Positions 1 through 7,453 of a stretch of 41,643 nucleotides of DNA are shown piece by piece (position 1 is the first letter of the stretch; each line of letters opens with the position of its first letter). The notes under the pieces were generated by a model. It was not told the DNA's origin and did not search any database. It saw only the letters and a list, made by a program, of their open reading frames with translations. This stretch comes from Burkholderiales bacterium. GTDB lineage: Bacteria > Pseudomonadota > Gammaproteobacteria > Burkholderiales > Burkholderiaceae_C. The position numbers and the translations under genes were made by a program. The stretch spans positions 1-41,643 of the forward strand of contig JAPLPK010000018.1 in assembly GCA_026400275.1 (NCBI GenBank), in the 5' to 3' direction.

Positions 1-1020
1 AGCCCCGAAGCCCTGTTTGCCAAAGCAGTGGAAGTGAAGACGCAAATCGCAGCCAACGACGGCAAGATGCCCGAAGAGGCTGCCAAGATTGGCCTGGCCA
101 TCATGGGCCCGGGTGGCTTCGTGAAAGATCCGATCTCGGCCATCTCCTTCGGCATGGCGCTGATGTTCGGCACCGCAGGCCTGCCCCACATCCTGATGCG
201 CTTCTTCACCGTACCCAACGCCAAGGAAGCGCGTAAATCCGTGCTGTGGGCCACCACCTGGATCGGCTACTTCTACCTGCTGATCTTCATCATTGGCTTT
301 GGCGCGATCACCCTGGTGCTGACCAACCCCGAGTTTGCTGACACCATCAAGGGAGTCATCAAGGGCGGCGGCGGGTCCTCCAACATGGCTGCGGTGCTGG
401 TTGCCAAGGCGGTGGGCGGCAACATCTTCTTCGGCTTCATCTCGGCCGTGGCGTTTGCCACCATCCTGGCCGTTGTTGCGGGCCTGACGCTGTCGGGTGC
501 CTCCGCCGTGTCGCACGACTTGTACGCCACGGTGTTCAAAAAGGGCAAGGCCGACAGCGCCTCTGAACTGAAGGTATCGCGCATCACCACCGTGGCGCTG
601 GGCATCGTGGCCGTGGCGCTGGGCATCGCCTTCGAGAAGCAGAACATTGCCTTCATGGTCTCGCTGGCATTCGCCATTGCGGCTTCGGCCAACTTCCCGG
701 TGCTGTTCATGTCGGTGCTGTGGAAAGACTGCACCACGCGCGGCGCGGTCATTGGCGGCTTTATGGGCCTGATCTCGTCGGTGGGCCTGACCGTGGTGTC
801 ACCATCGGTCTGGGAAGCCACCTTGGGCCACGCCAAAGGCACTGCGCTGTTCCCCTACACCTCGCCAGCACTGTTCTCCATGACCATCGGCTTTGTCGGC
901 ATCTGGCTGTTCTCGATACTGGACCGCAGCCCGCAAGCAGACAAAGAGCGCGACGCGTTCAAGGCGCAGCAAGTGCGCTCGGAAACCGGCCTGGGCGCAT
1001 CCGGCGCATCTGGCCACTAA
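1..1020 (+). CDS. actP: Cation/acetate symporter ActP, C-terminal part
   Basis: The frame is open from base 1 and ends at TAA 1018-1020, giving the last 339 residues of a sodium:solute symporter family protein; the start lies outside the window. Several long hydrophobic helices are visible, together with the segment [16 protein letters not shown] near residue 55, which is characteristic of ActP-type acetate permeases, and a later [14 protein letters not shown] stretch also conserved there. Family knowledge: these inner-membrane carriers take up acetate and other short carboxylates with a cation. The tail after the last helix is short, charged and Gly/Ser/Ala-rich. The next gene is convergent and begins only six bases after the stop. 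Other members of the same superfamily could carry related monocarboxylates, so the substrate is inferred. Confidence 0.87.
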   Translation, partial: SPEALFAKAVEVKTQIAANDGKMPEEAAKIGLAIMGPGGFVKDPISAISFGMALMFGTAGLPHILMRFFTVPNAKEARKSVLWATTWIGYFYLLIFIIGFGAITLVLTNPEFADTIKGVIKGGGGSSNMAAVLVAKAVGGNIFFGFISAVAFATILAVVAGLTLSGASAVSHDLYATVFKKGKADSASELKVSRITTVALGIVAVALGIAFEKQNIAFMVSLAFAIAASANFPVLFMSVLWKDCTTRGAVIGGFMGLISSVGLTVVSPSVWEATLGHAKGTALFPYTSPALFSMTIGFVGIWLFSILDRSPQADKERDAFKAQQVRSETGLGASGASGH

Positions 1021-1026
1021 GCCAGG

Positions 1027-1665
1027 CTAACCCCTGCCAGCCGCCTGCGCTACGCGGCTGGCAGCTTCCCACGCAGGGCCGTCGAACCAGGCGTCCCCCG
1101 CACAGTAAGCGCGCAGCATGGGCAAAGCGTCCATGCCCCAGAACAGCTTGCCATCCACTTCAAATGTGGGCACACCAAACACCCCTTTTTGCAGCGCCGC
1201 ATCGGTGGCCTGCTTCAACGCCGCCTTGACCTCGGCCCCTTGCGGATCGCGCAGCGGCGGCCATTGCTGCAGCAATACGGCGAAACGGGCTGGATCGGCC
1301 GCATCCGCACCGCCGCACCACACATGCTGGAACACGGCTTCGGTCAGGTGGCGGCTAGGCAGGCCCTGCGGGTCGCAGGCCAGCGCCAGGCGCAACAGCG
1401 GCAGTGGGTTGAAGGGGTGCACCGCCGGCAGGTCCAGCGCAACGCCCTCGGCATGCGCCAGCCACTGCACCTGGCGGTACAGCCAGTCGCGCTTGGCCGG
1501 CACCTCGGCCGGGCCGCGCACGCCATGGTGCTGCAGCAACCCGCCCAGAAACACCGGCTGGTAGGTAACCGAATAGCTCAACCCTTGCAGCGCCCGTGGC
1601 AGCTTATGGAACGCCAGATAGGCATAGGGAGAGATGACATCGAAATAGAAGGTGATGTGCTTCAT
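1027..1665 (-). CDS. 2-hydroxychromene-2-carboxylate isomerase-like protein (DsbA family)
   Basis: A 212-residue protein with a thioredoxin/DsbA-like fold of the HCCA isomerase group. The N-terminus MKHITFYFDVISPYAYLAF carries the family's beta strand and the S-P-Y-A-Y motif where DsbA has C-x-x-C, so it is not an oxidoreductase of disulfides. Near the C-terminus, GVFGVPTFEVDGKLFWGMD matches the cis-proline loop. Known members are glutathione-dependent isomerases in naphthalene and other aromatic degradation; kappa-class GST relatives share the fold. The start ATG at 1665 was chosen because family homology begins there; an in-frame extension to 1779 overlaps the neighbouring transglutaminase gene. 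No other aromatic-degradation gene is nearby, so the substrate is unknown. Confidence 0.82.
   Translation of the reverse strand: MKHITFYFDVISPYAYLAFHKLPRALQGLSYSVTYQPVFLGGLLQHHGVRGPAEVPAKRDWLYRQVQWLAHAEGVALDLPAVHPFNPLPLLRLALACDPQGLPSRHLTEAVFQHVWCGGADAADPARFAVLLQQWPPLRDPQGAEVKAALKQATDAALQKGVFGVPTFEVDGKLFWGMDALPMLRAYCAGDAWFDGPAWEAASRVAQAAGRG
1034..1064. terminator. Hairpin just after actP, inside the end of the convergent gene
   Basis: CTGCCAGCCGC (1034-1044) and GCGGCTGGCAG (1054-1064) form a perfect 11-bp stem with a 9-nt loop, starting 13 bases after the actP stop. It lies within the last codons of the convergent isomerase gene. There is no run of T after it on the plus strand, so it may act as a weak or factor-assisted terminator or as an mRNA 3'-end stabiliser for actP. 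Confidence 0.4.
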
Positions 1666-1691
1666 AGCATCCCGAGGCGGCCCGCAGGGGC

Positions 1692-3548
1692 CTATTGCTG
1701 GTAGATCAACTGTTGATGCAGGTTTTTGGTGATCGCCTGCATGGAGGGCTTGCGCTGGGCATACAGGGCCACATCGCACACCATGGACGGATTGCGGTCC
1801 ACAAACTCGCGGTCGCCTTGCAGCACCTGCTTGTCCAAACGGTAATGGGCGTTGAAGCGCATGCCATGCCCCTCGACAGCCAGGTCCTTGGGTGGCCGCT
1901 GCAAGCTGAACTGGGGATCAAACTGCAGCTTGAATTCTTCGCGCACCCACTTGGGCTGACAGGGCATGGCAAAGCGCCGCTGCGCCGTGCTGAAATTCCC
2001 CAGATTGTCCAAGATATACACCTGCAGATTGGGAATACTCGGGTTGGCGCGCAGGCTGCCCGCCTCCGGGTTCGACACGTAGTGCGGAATCTGCACGTCC
2101 AGTTCCAGCGTCTGCTCGGCGCGGTCCCGGTCCAATGGCGGGAACCGCAGGGTGCCGGTTCCGGTGATCTTCGCCGCCTCCAGCCAGCCACGCACCGCCT
2201 CGCCCTCCTTGCCTGCCGGAATCTGTGCCAAACGGTCCTGCAGCCACAGCGCCGCCTGTCCGCTGGCGGCGATATGCACCGAGCCCTGCAATGCCCCCTC
2301 GGCATTGATCTGAAAGTCGCTACGGCTTTCCACCCGGTTGCGCTCGGGGGTCAAAACTGGCGTCTGCGCCACGCTGCTTCCCTGCGCCCGCGACAACAGC
2401 ACCGGCTTGCCATTCACCCCCCTGGGCAAGGAGCCGAAAGGCACCGAGGTGCCTGTGGGGTCCAGGTAAAGATCCTGCGATGGCACGTAGACGATAACGT
2501 GGTTGAAGCTCGCCGATACGGAGTTGAGTGCATAGTCAGCCCCCACATTGACCAAGGCAGGAATGGCCTCCACGCCCACCTCTTTCAACAGACCTATCAG
2601 CAACAGCATATGGTCTTTGCAGTCGCCGTAGCGGGTATCCAGAATATGCGCGATGTCGTTCGGCACCCAACCACCTGCCCCCAGGTAGACGGCGTTGTAG
2701 CGGATGTTCTTGCGCACCCAGTCGTACAGTGCCTTGGCCTTCGCTGCCGGCTCGGTCAGCCCCTTGGTCTCGCGCTCGGCGATGTCATGCAAGGCCGCGT
2801 TGGGAGCCAGCTTGGTTTGCACGACCTGCGCAAAGCGATCGGCCAGCGCTTCATTGCTTCCCAGGGTAGACACCAGTACCCGCTCCACGGTGGTGGAAGC
2901 ATTGCTGGTACCCGGGTCGTAAGGCCTGGCCACCACCTGCCCGGTAAAGCGCTGGATGTGCAAACCATCCGCCTCGCTGCGGCTGACCTCCACGCCTTGC
3001 GTCTCTACCGCCAAGGCCAGGTCCTTGGGCGCCTGCACTTCAACCAGCAGTTTCTCGGTGTTGATGTTGTGGTTGGCAAACCAGCTTAGGCTGCGCCAGC
3101 CGGGTAACAGGGGCTTGAGCTGCGTCAGCTTGTGGTGCAGCACGACGCGGTCGCCCACTTGCACATCGGGAAATTTCAGCTGCCAGACCCGCAACTCGGG
3201 CCAGGTCATGCCTGTGCTGCCCCCTAAAGCGCCGCTTTGCTTCTGAATAGCATCGGGCGACACCGGCAGGCGCTGTCCATCCGGTTTGAGGGTGTATGCA
3301 TCCAGCAACTCCTGGGACTGCCAGCCGTCCTGGTAACTCAGTGGAATGCTGCTGATGCTTTGCGCACCTTCGGGCGACAACACCCGGTACACCAGCCGCT
3401 GCTCCTGCACACTGGTGTCGTCCGCCAGGAAGCGCCAGGTCTGCCGGTCTTCCTCGATCACCAGTTTGCTTGCCTGCGCACGGGCTCCTTGGCACACCAG
3501 CACCAGGCACAAGATGCTGAACACGTGAAACAACCGGTGGAGATGCAT
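1692..3548 (-). CDS. Exported DUF3857 / transglutaminase-like protein
   Basis: A 618-residue protein with an N-terminal signal peptide (hydrophobic core FSILCLVLVC, likely cleaved after ARA near residue 24), so it should act in the periplasm. The N-terminal half resembles the DUF3857 beta-sandwich domain; the middle has a transglutaminase-like core, with the Cys region RYGDCKDHMLLL, a later His in SFNHVIVYV, and the Asp in LYLDPTGTSVPFG, consistent with a Cys-His-Asp triad. The C-terminal part is another beta-rich region without a motif I recognise. Proteins of this architecture are widespread in proteobacteria and Bacteroidetes, but their substrate is generally not known. It is flanked by small minus-strand genes, and the 26-nt gap to the next gene downstream (the isomerase) would allow co-transcription. 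Confidence 0.8.
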   Translation of the reverse strand: MHLHRLFHVFSILCLVLVCQGARAQASKLVIEEDRQTWRFLADDTSVQEQRLVYRVLSPEGAQSISSIPLSYQDGWQSQELLDAYTLKPDGQRLPVSPDAIQKQSGALGGSTGMTWPELRVWQLKFPDVQVGDRVVLHHKLTQLKPLLPGWRSLSWFANHNINTEKLLVEVQAPKDLALAVETQGVEVSRSEADGLHIQRFTGQVVARPYDPGTSNASTTVERVLVSTLGSNEALADRFAQVVQTKLAPNAALHDIAERETKGLTEPAAKAKALYDWVRKNIRYNAVYLGAGGWVPNDIAHILDTRYGDCKDHMLLLIGLLKEVGVEAIPALVNVGADYALNSVSASFNHVIVYVPSQDLYLDPTGTSVPFGSLPRGVNGKPVLLSRAQGSSVAQTPVLTPERNRVESRSDFQINAEGALQGSVHIAASGQAALWLQDRLAQIPAGKEGEAVRGWLEAAKITGTGTLRFPPLDRDRAEQTLELDVQIPHYVSNPEAGSLRANPSIPNLQVYILDNLGNFSTAQRRFAMPCQPKWVREEFKLQFDPQFSLQRPPKDLAVEGHGMRFNAHYRLDKQVLQGDREFVDRNPSMVCDVALYAQRKPSMQAITKNLHQQLIYQQ

Positions 3549-3636
3549 GGCGAGCCCGTGGCAGTGGATTCAAGAGGCGCATGATACGAGTGCAAGCCCA
3601 AGCCCGCACGCCCTCCTTGGCCTGCCGCCCCGGACT

Positions 3637-3855
3637 TTACAAACCCAGCGTAGCCAGCCGCACCCAAACTGCGCGCTTGGCCGGGCTGTCCATGCTGCTC
3701 CAGGCAGCAATCTCGTCCAGGGTGCGCAGGCAGCCTACGCACAGGGCACCTGCTGCGTCCAGCTGGCAGATAGACACGCACGGAGATTCCACATCAAACT
3801 GGCCGCTGGCGCATATAGCAGCTGCGCGAGCAGCTATCAAATCCGCAGCACTCAC
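3637..3855 (-). CDS. DUF1289 small cysteine protein with repeat-derived N-terminus
   Basis: A 72-residue protein whose second half matches the DUF1289 family: SPCVSICQLDAAG, then CVGCLRTLDEIAAWSSM. The four cysteines (26, 30, 39, 42) suggest a metal or Fe-S binding knuckle; the function of the family is unknown. The first 24 or so residues are unlike the family, which usually begins just before S-P-C; they are encoded by a copy of the 56-bp dispersed palindrome (3796-3850). The GTG start at 3855 overlaps the TGA of the upstream deacylase gene (GTGA), which suggests translational coupling, but no clear ribosome-binding site is visible. A second GTG at codon 22 would remove the repeat-derived part and is a fair alternative start. 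Confidence 0.75.
   Translation of the reverse strand: MSAADLIAARAAAICASGQFDVESPCVSICQLDAAGALCVGCLRTLDEIAAWSSMDSPAKRAVWVRLATLGL
3796..3850. repeat. Dispersed 56-bp palindrome, copy 1 (inside the DUF1289 gene)
   Basis: This segment holds the landmarks of the family in plus orientation: AAACTGGCCGCTGGCGCATA, an inner complementary arm, then GAGCAGCTATCAAAT. It covers codons of the N-terminus of the DUF1289 protein and ends at the overlap with the deacylase gene. Confidence 0.65.
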
Positions 3856-4358
3856 GAATCAGACCCGGTCAGGGCCACATCGGCCACTGGTGCGCCGGTG
3901 AGGTGTCGCAGGTCTGCCGGAGCCAGCGCGAACACCGCATGCGGATGGCCGGCTGCCGCCCATATCTCGGCAAAGCGGAACAGTTCCTGGTCTATCAGCG
4001 TCACCGGGGGCGTGGCATGGCCCAGCGGCGCCACGCCGCCAATGCTGAAGCCGGTGCGCGACTTCACAAACGCTGCATCGGCCCGGCCCACCGCCCCCAC
4101 CAAAGCCACCACCTTGGCCTCGTCCACGCGCCGGTCGCCTGAGGTCACTACCAGCACCGCCGCGTCGTCCGACAGGCGGCGAAAGATGATGCTCTTGGCG
4201 ATCTGCCCCAGGTCAATGCCCAGCGCATCCGCCGCCTGCTGGGCGGTACGCGCAGCGTCCTCCAGCATGCGCGGCATATGCAAGTGGCCCTGGGCCTGCA
4301 GCGCAGCGGCCACCCGTTGCACGCCCTCGGGCAGGGGTTTGAGTTCAGCTCCACACAT
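3852..4358 (-). CDS. YbaK/EbsC-family aminoacyl-tRNA deacylase
   Basis: A 168-residue protein of the YbaK/ProX editing family, which hydrolyses mischarged aminoacyl-tRNAs (for example Cys-tRNA-Pro or Ala-tRNA-Pro) in the cytoplasm. Seen: the IAKSIIFRR segment with the conserved lysine near residue 55, VVTSGDRRVDEAKV, the Gly-rich SIGGVAPLGH loop and the C-terminal FAEIWAAAGHPHAVF segment, all typical. The ATG at 4358 is preferred because AAGGA lies 7 nt upstream and the codon overlaps the TGA of the HMG-CoA lyase gene as TGATG; a GTG at 4361 is less well spaced. It is the third gene of a coupled run. Which tRNA it edits cannot be told from sequence. Confidence 0.85.
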   Translation of the reverse strand: MCGAELKPLPEGVQRVAAALQAQGHLHMPRMLEDAARTAQQAADALGIDLGQIAKSIIFRRLSDDAAVLVVTSGDRRVDEAKVVALVGAVGRADAAFVKSRTGFSIGGVAPLGHATPPVTLIDQELFRFAEIWAAAGHPHAVFALAPADLRHLTGAPVADVALTGSDS

Positions 4359-5266
4359 CACGCCGTCCTTTTATTCCATATCGCTGTGGCCGCACGCGAC
4401 TGCGACTTGCGGCCCAAAAAATCACTGATGAAAGCGCCCGCATCGACCAGGCCATCCAGGTCAATACCGGTGTCTATCCCCATGCCGTGCAGCATGTAGA
4501 CCACATCCTCGGTAGCCACATTGCCGGTGGCGCCCTTGGCATAGGGGCAGCCGCCGAGGCCAGCCACCGACGCGTCAAACTGCCACACACCCAGTTGCAG
4601 CGCGGCCAGGGTATTCGCCAGCGCCTGGCCGTAGGTATCGTGAAAGTGGCCCGACACGGCATCCAGCGCGAAATGCTGCAAGGCCGCCTCCAGCGCACGC
4701 TGCACCTTCAGCGGCGTGCCCACGCCAATCGTGTCGGCCACACCCACGTGCTGCACGCCGATCTCGCGCATCAGCCGCGCCACCATGGCCACGCGCTCGG
4801 GCGCCACATCGCCCTCGTACGGGCAGCCCACCGCACAGGAGATGGCACCGCGCACCGCCACGTTCTGCGCCAGCGCCGCCGCCACCACCGGACGAAAGCG
4901 CTCAATGCTTTCTTCAATGCTGCAGTTGATGTTGCGCTGGCTGAAGGCCTCGCTGGCGGCGGCGAAAACCACCACCTCGTCCGGCCGGGTCGGCAACGCT
5001 GCCTCCAGGCCGCGCAGGTTGGGCACCAGCACGCTGTAGCGCACACCGGGCTGGCGCACGATGCCAGCCATAACCTCGGCGTTATCGGCCATTTGCGGCA
5101 CCCACTTGGGGCTTACAAAACTGGTGACCTCGATCTCGGTCAGACCGGCCTGCTGCAGGCGCTGCACCAGCTCGATCTTGACCGCCGCCGGCACCGGCTG
5201 CTTTTCATTCTGCAGCCCGTCACGCGGGCCGACATCGACGAGTTTGACGCGGGATGGCAGGGGCAT
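4358..5266 (-). CDS. Hydroxymethylglutaryl-CoA lyase
   Basis: A 302-residue TIM-barrel enzyme of the HMGL family, which splits (S)-3-hydroxy-3-methylglutaryl-CoA into acetoacetate and acetyl-CoA, the last step of leucine catabolism. Diagnostic segments: VDVGPRDGLQNEK at residue 11 (catalytic Arg and Asp), SCAVGCPYEGD in the middle, and the active-site signature SVAGLGGCPYAKGATGNVAT near the C-terminus with its catalytic cysteine. Length is normal. The ribosome-binding site GAAAGAGG lies within the end of the upstream ghrA-like gene, and the genes are adjacent without a gap, so they are probably co-transcribed. The other leucine-degradation genes (liuABCD type) are not in view, so this copy is separate from that pathway's cluster or the cluster is split. 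Confidence 0.92.
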   Translation of the reverse strand: MPLPSRVKLVDVGPRDGLQNEKQPVPAAVKIELVQRLQQAGLTEIEVTSFVSPKWVPQMADNAEVMAGIVRQPGVRYSVLVPNLRGLEAALPTRPDEVVVFAAASEAFSQRNINCSIEESIERFRPVVAAALAQNVAVRGAISCAVGCPYEGDVAPERVAMVARLMREIGVQHVGVADTIGVGTPLKVQRALEAALQHFALDAVSGHFHDTYGQALANTLAALQLGVWQFDASVAGLGGCPYAKGATGNVATEDVVYMLHGMGIDTGIDLDGLVDAGAFISDFLGRKSQSRAATAIWNKRTA

Positions 5267-6187
5267 TCAATAACCTCTTTCAAGTTGCACCACGCCCGCC
5301 ACGGGCTGGCCTTGCAGCAGGGCCTGCAGCTTGGCGATGATCTGCGCCAGGCTGTCGGGCAGCAGCGTGCGGGCTGAAATGTGCGGGGTGATGTGGATCT
5401 GGGGGCGGCCCCAGAACGGGTGCTGCGGTGGTAGCGGCTCGGTGCGGAACACGTCCAGCGTGGCGCCGGCCAGGTGGCCGCTGTCCAGCAGGGCCAGTAG
5501 GTCTGCATCCACCAGGTGGGCGCCGCGCGCCACGTTGACCAGATAGCCGCCGGGCTTCAGCTGCGACAAGGTGTGCCGGTTGAGGATGTTCTCGGTGTCT
5601 TGCGTGAGCGGCAGCAGGCATACCAGCACCCGGCTGGCGGCCAGGAACGCGTCCAACTGGGCGCTGCCCGCAAAGCACTGCACGCCGTCTACCGCCTTGG
5701 GCTGGCGGCTCCAGCCCTGCACCGGGAAACCAAAGCCGCGCACCGCCTGCGCCACCTTTGTGCCCAGCACGCCCAGGCCCATCACGCCCACCGGGAAATC
5801 GCTGCGCAGCGCGGGTTCGCGCCGGACCCAGCGGCCGGCGCGGGCATCGGTCTGGTAGCCGTCCATGTCGCGAAAGTGGCGCAGCAACGCATGGCACACG
5901 AACTCCACCATCTGCGCGGCCATGCCGGCGTCGTCCAGCCTCACCACCAGGGTCTGCGGCGGGATGTGCAGGCGCATCAGCGCGTCCACCCCGGCGCCCA
6001 GATTGAACACGGCTTTCAACCCCGGCTGCTCGTCAAAAAAAGCCTGCGGCGGTGCCCACGCCAGTGCGTAGTCCGCCGGCGGGCTGCCGGGCTGCCACAG
6101 TGCCACCTCGGCCTGCGGCCACACCGCTTGCAAACCATTAATCCAAAACTCCAGCGGCCCGTCTGGCTGGTACAAGGCAATCCGCAT
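5267..6187 (-). CDS. ghrA: Glyoxylate/hydroxypyruvate reductase A-like dehydrogenase
   Basis: A 306-residue member of the D-isomer-specific 2-hydroxyacid dehydrogenase family, closest in appearance to GhrA. Seen: an early substrate-domain stretch LKAVFNLGAGVDAL, the nucleotide-binding glycine loop GVMGLGVLGTKVA around residue 135, the conserved Arg in LVNVARGAHLVD, the Asp/Glu region TLDVFRTEPLPPQHPFW, and the catalytic histidine in ITPHISA. Known members reduce glyoxylate and hydroxypyruvate with NADPH in the cytosol. It is first in the coupled minus-strand set with HMG-CoA lyase, the YbaK-type deacylase and the DUF1289 protein. Exact substrate is inferred from family. Confidence 0.85.
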   Translation of the reverse strand: MRIALYQPDGPLEFWINGLQAVWPQAEVALWQPGSPPADYALAWAPPQAFFDEQPGLKAVFNLGAGVDALMRLHIPPQTLVVRLDDAGMAAQMVEFVCHALLRHFRDMDGYQTDARAGRWVRREPALRSDFPVGVMGLGVLGTKVAQAVRGFGFPVQGWSRQPKAVDGVQCFAGSAQLDAFLAASRVLVCLLPLTQDTENILNRHTLSQLKPGGYLVNVARGAHLVDADLLALLDSGHLAGATLDVFRTEPLPPQHPFWGRPQIHITPHISARTLLPDSLAQIIAKLQALLQGQPVAGVVQLERGY

Positions 6188-6244
6188 CCACGCCCCCTCT
6201 TGTCTGAAAAACCTATTGTGTATGCGGACCGGCCAGGCCGAGGT

Positions 6245-7300
6245 TCAGGGGGCTTTCGCCGGCGGCACCCACACCACCACGTTGTCCACGGCGTACAGCT
6301 GGCACGGCGTTTGGCTGGCGCGGCGGCAGCGGGCCAGGGCGCGCTCGGCCGGGTCGTGCGGCTCGGAGGCGTCGTCGGGGTCGCGGCCCACGCTGTAAAT
6401 CACCTTCTGGCTGGACAAGACGAACGCGCGCGGCAGAGGCTGGGTCAGCCAGTCACGGTAGGCCTTGCGCACGTGCTCGGCGTTGTAGGGCAAGGCGTCC
6501 AGATCGTCCAGCTTGGCATAGCCGGACGCGCGGTACGGCACGACGACCCGGCTGTCATCGGCAGACGCGGCCGGCACCGGGGCAATGGCTTGGGACGGCT
6601 CGGCCGCCACGGCACGCGCCGGGATGGGCGGTAGCTTGACCTCGGTGCTGCGCTTTTCCATGAAGCCGCGCAGCAGGTCGGGCAGCTGCTTGGCCCAGGC
6701 GATCATTTCTTCGTCGCTCTCCACCGCCTGGGCGGGCACGAACACCCGCACCCGGCCGTAGTCATTGCGCCCGTACTTGGTGTAGACCACTTCGTAGGCG
6801 GCGCCGGGCGGCGCGATGGACTGCGCCTGCAGCCATTGCTGCGCCTGGATGTAGAACTCGCCCTGCGTGCCCAGCAAATGGCCGGACCGCTGGAACACCT
6901 GCAGGCATTCCGATTCCTTCCAGTTGCTACCAAAGCTGTCGCTGAACAAGGGGTTGCGCAGCTTGCAGGTCTCGGCATCCCAGTCGGCACCGGCCACGCT
7001 GCGGGCCGGCATCTCCAGCACCACACCGGCACGCATACGGCCGGCCTGCACATCCAGCGCATAGGCGGCAAACACCGCCAGCCGGGGCGGCGGGCCGCGC
7101 TTCACGCTCCACTGGGCCTGGGCTACGTAGGTCCAGTTGCCATCGGGCAGTTGCAAGGTGCGTGGGCCTATGCTGAGCTGTTTGTCGGCCACCGGCTGCG
7201 CGGGCGGTCCGGCGGTCACGTCGATGGCAAACGCAGGCACGGCCAGCGCCGCCAGCCCCAGCGCGCACAGCCAGCGCGGGATGTTTCTCACAATGTCCAT
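6245..7300 (-). CDS. Exported protein of unknown function
   Basis: A 351-residue protein I do not recognise. It begins with a clear signal peptide (hydrophobic LCALGLAALAVPAFA, cleavage likely near residue 25), so it is periplasmic or secreted. The mature part has no evident repeats or membrane helices; it contains four cysteines (for example in ETCKLRN, SECLQVF, ARCRRAS and TPCQLYAV), an even number that could form disulfides, and a Pro/Ala-rich linker near residues 225-250 that may divide two domains. Start ATG 7300 has GGAG six bases upstream, but that site is buried in a 7-bp inverted repeat (7306-7323). It stands between the ghrA-like operon and the rubredoxin-reductase gene; no functional link is evident. 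Confidence 0.7.
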   Translation of the reverse strand: MDIVRNIPRWLCALGLAALAVPAFAIDVTAGPPAQPVADKQLSIGPRTLQLPDGNWTYVAQAQWSVKRGPPPRLAVFAAYALDVQAGRMRAGVVLEMPARSVAGADWDAETCKLRNPLFSDSFGSNWKESECLQVFQRSGHLLGTQGEFYIQAQQWLQAQSIAPPGAAYEVVYTKYGRNDYGRVRVFVPAQAVESDEEMIAWAKQLPDLLRGFMEKRSTEVKLPPIPARAVAAEPSQAIAPVPAASADDSRVVVPYRASGYAKLDDLDALPYNAEHVRKAYRDWLTQPLPRAFVLSSQKVIYSVGRDPDDASEPHDPAERALARCRRASQTPCQLYAVDNVVVWVPPAKAP

Positions 7301-7305
7301 GGTGT

Positions 7306-7323
7306 CTCCAGATATTTCTGGAG
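7306..7323 (-). promoter_or_regulatory. Inverted repeat covering a ribosome-binding site
   Basis: CTCCAGA (7306-7312) and TCTGGAG (7317-7323) are perfect complements with a 4-nt loop. On the minus strand the stem contains the GGAG that serves the exported-protein gene starting at 7300, so folding of the leader would hide the ribosome-binding site. This could be translational control or an operator; no ligand-binding structure is visible. Confidence 0.4.
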
Positions 7324-7381
7324 GGCGAGTATCCCACCGGCCAGCGGCACGCCTGGGTGTAGCGCCGGCAATCCACGTACT

Positions 7382-7436
7382 TGCTATATTTTCAGGAGCT
7401 ACTGGTGCAGGTACTATCTGCGCCAGCGGCCGATTT
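7382..7436. repeat. Dispersed 56-bp palindrome, copy 2
   Basis: Minus-strand orientation of the family: read in reverse it begins AAATCGGCCGCTGGCGCAGA and ends near AAATATAGCA. Its inner arms CTGGTGCAG and CTGCGCCAG (7402-7424) pair around a short loop. It lies in the gap just after the rubredoxin-reductase stop (7454) and could end its transcript. Confidence 0.65.
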
Positions 7437-7453
7437 CATTACAAACCCTAGCT

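Noticed and set aside
1666-1779. Longer N-terminus for the DsbA-type isomerase
   Set aside because: The extension overlaps the end of the transglutaminase gene and has no family similarity; the family starts at the inner ATG.
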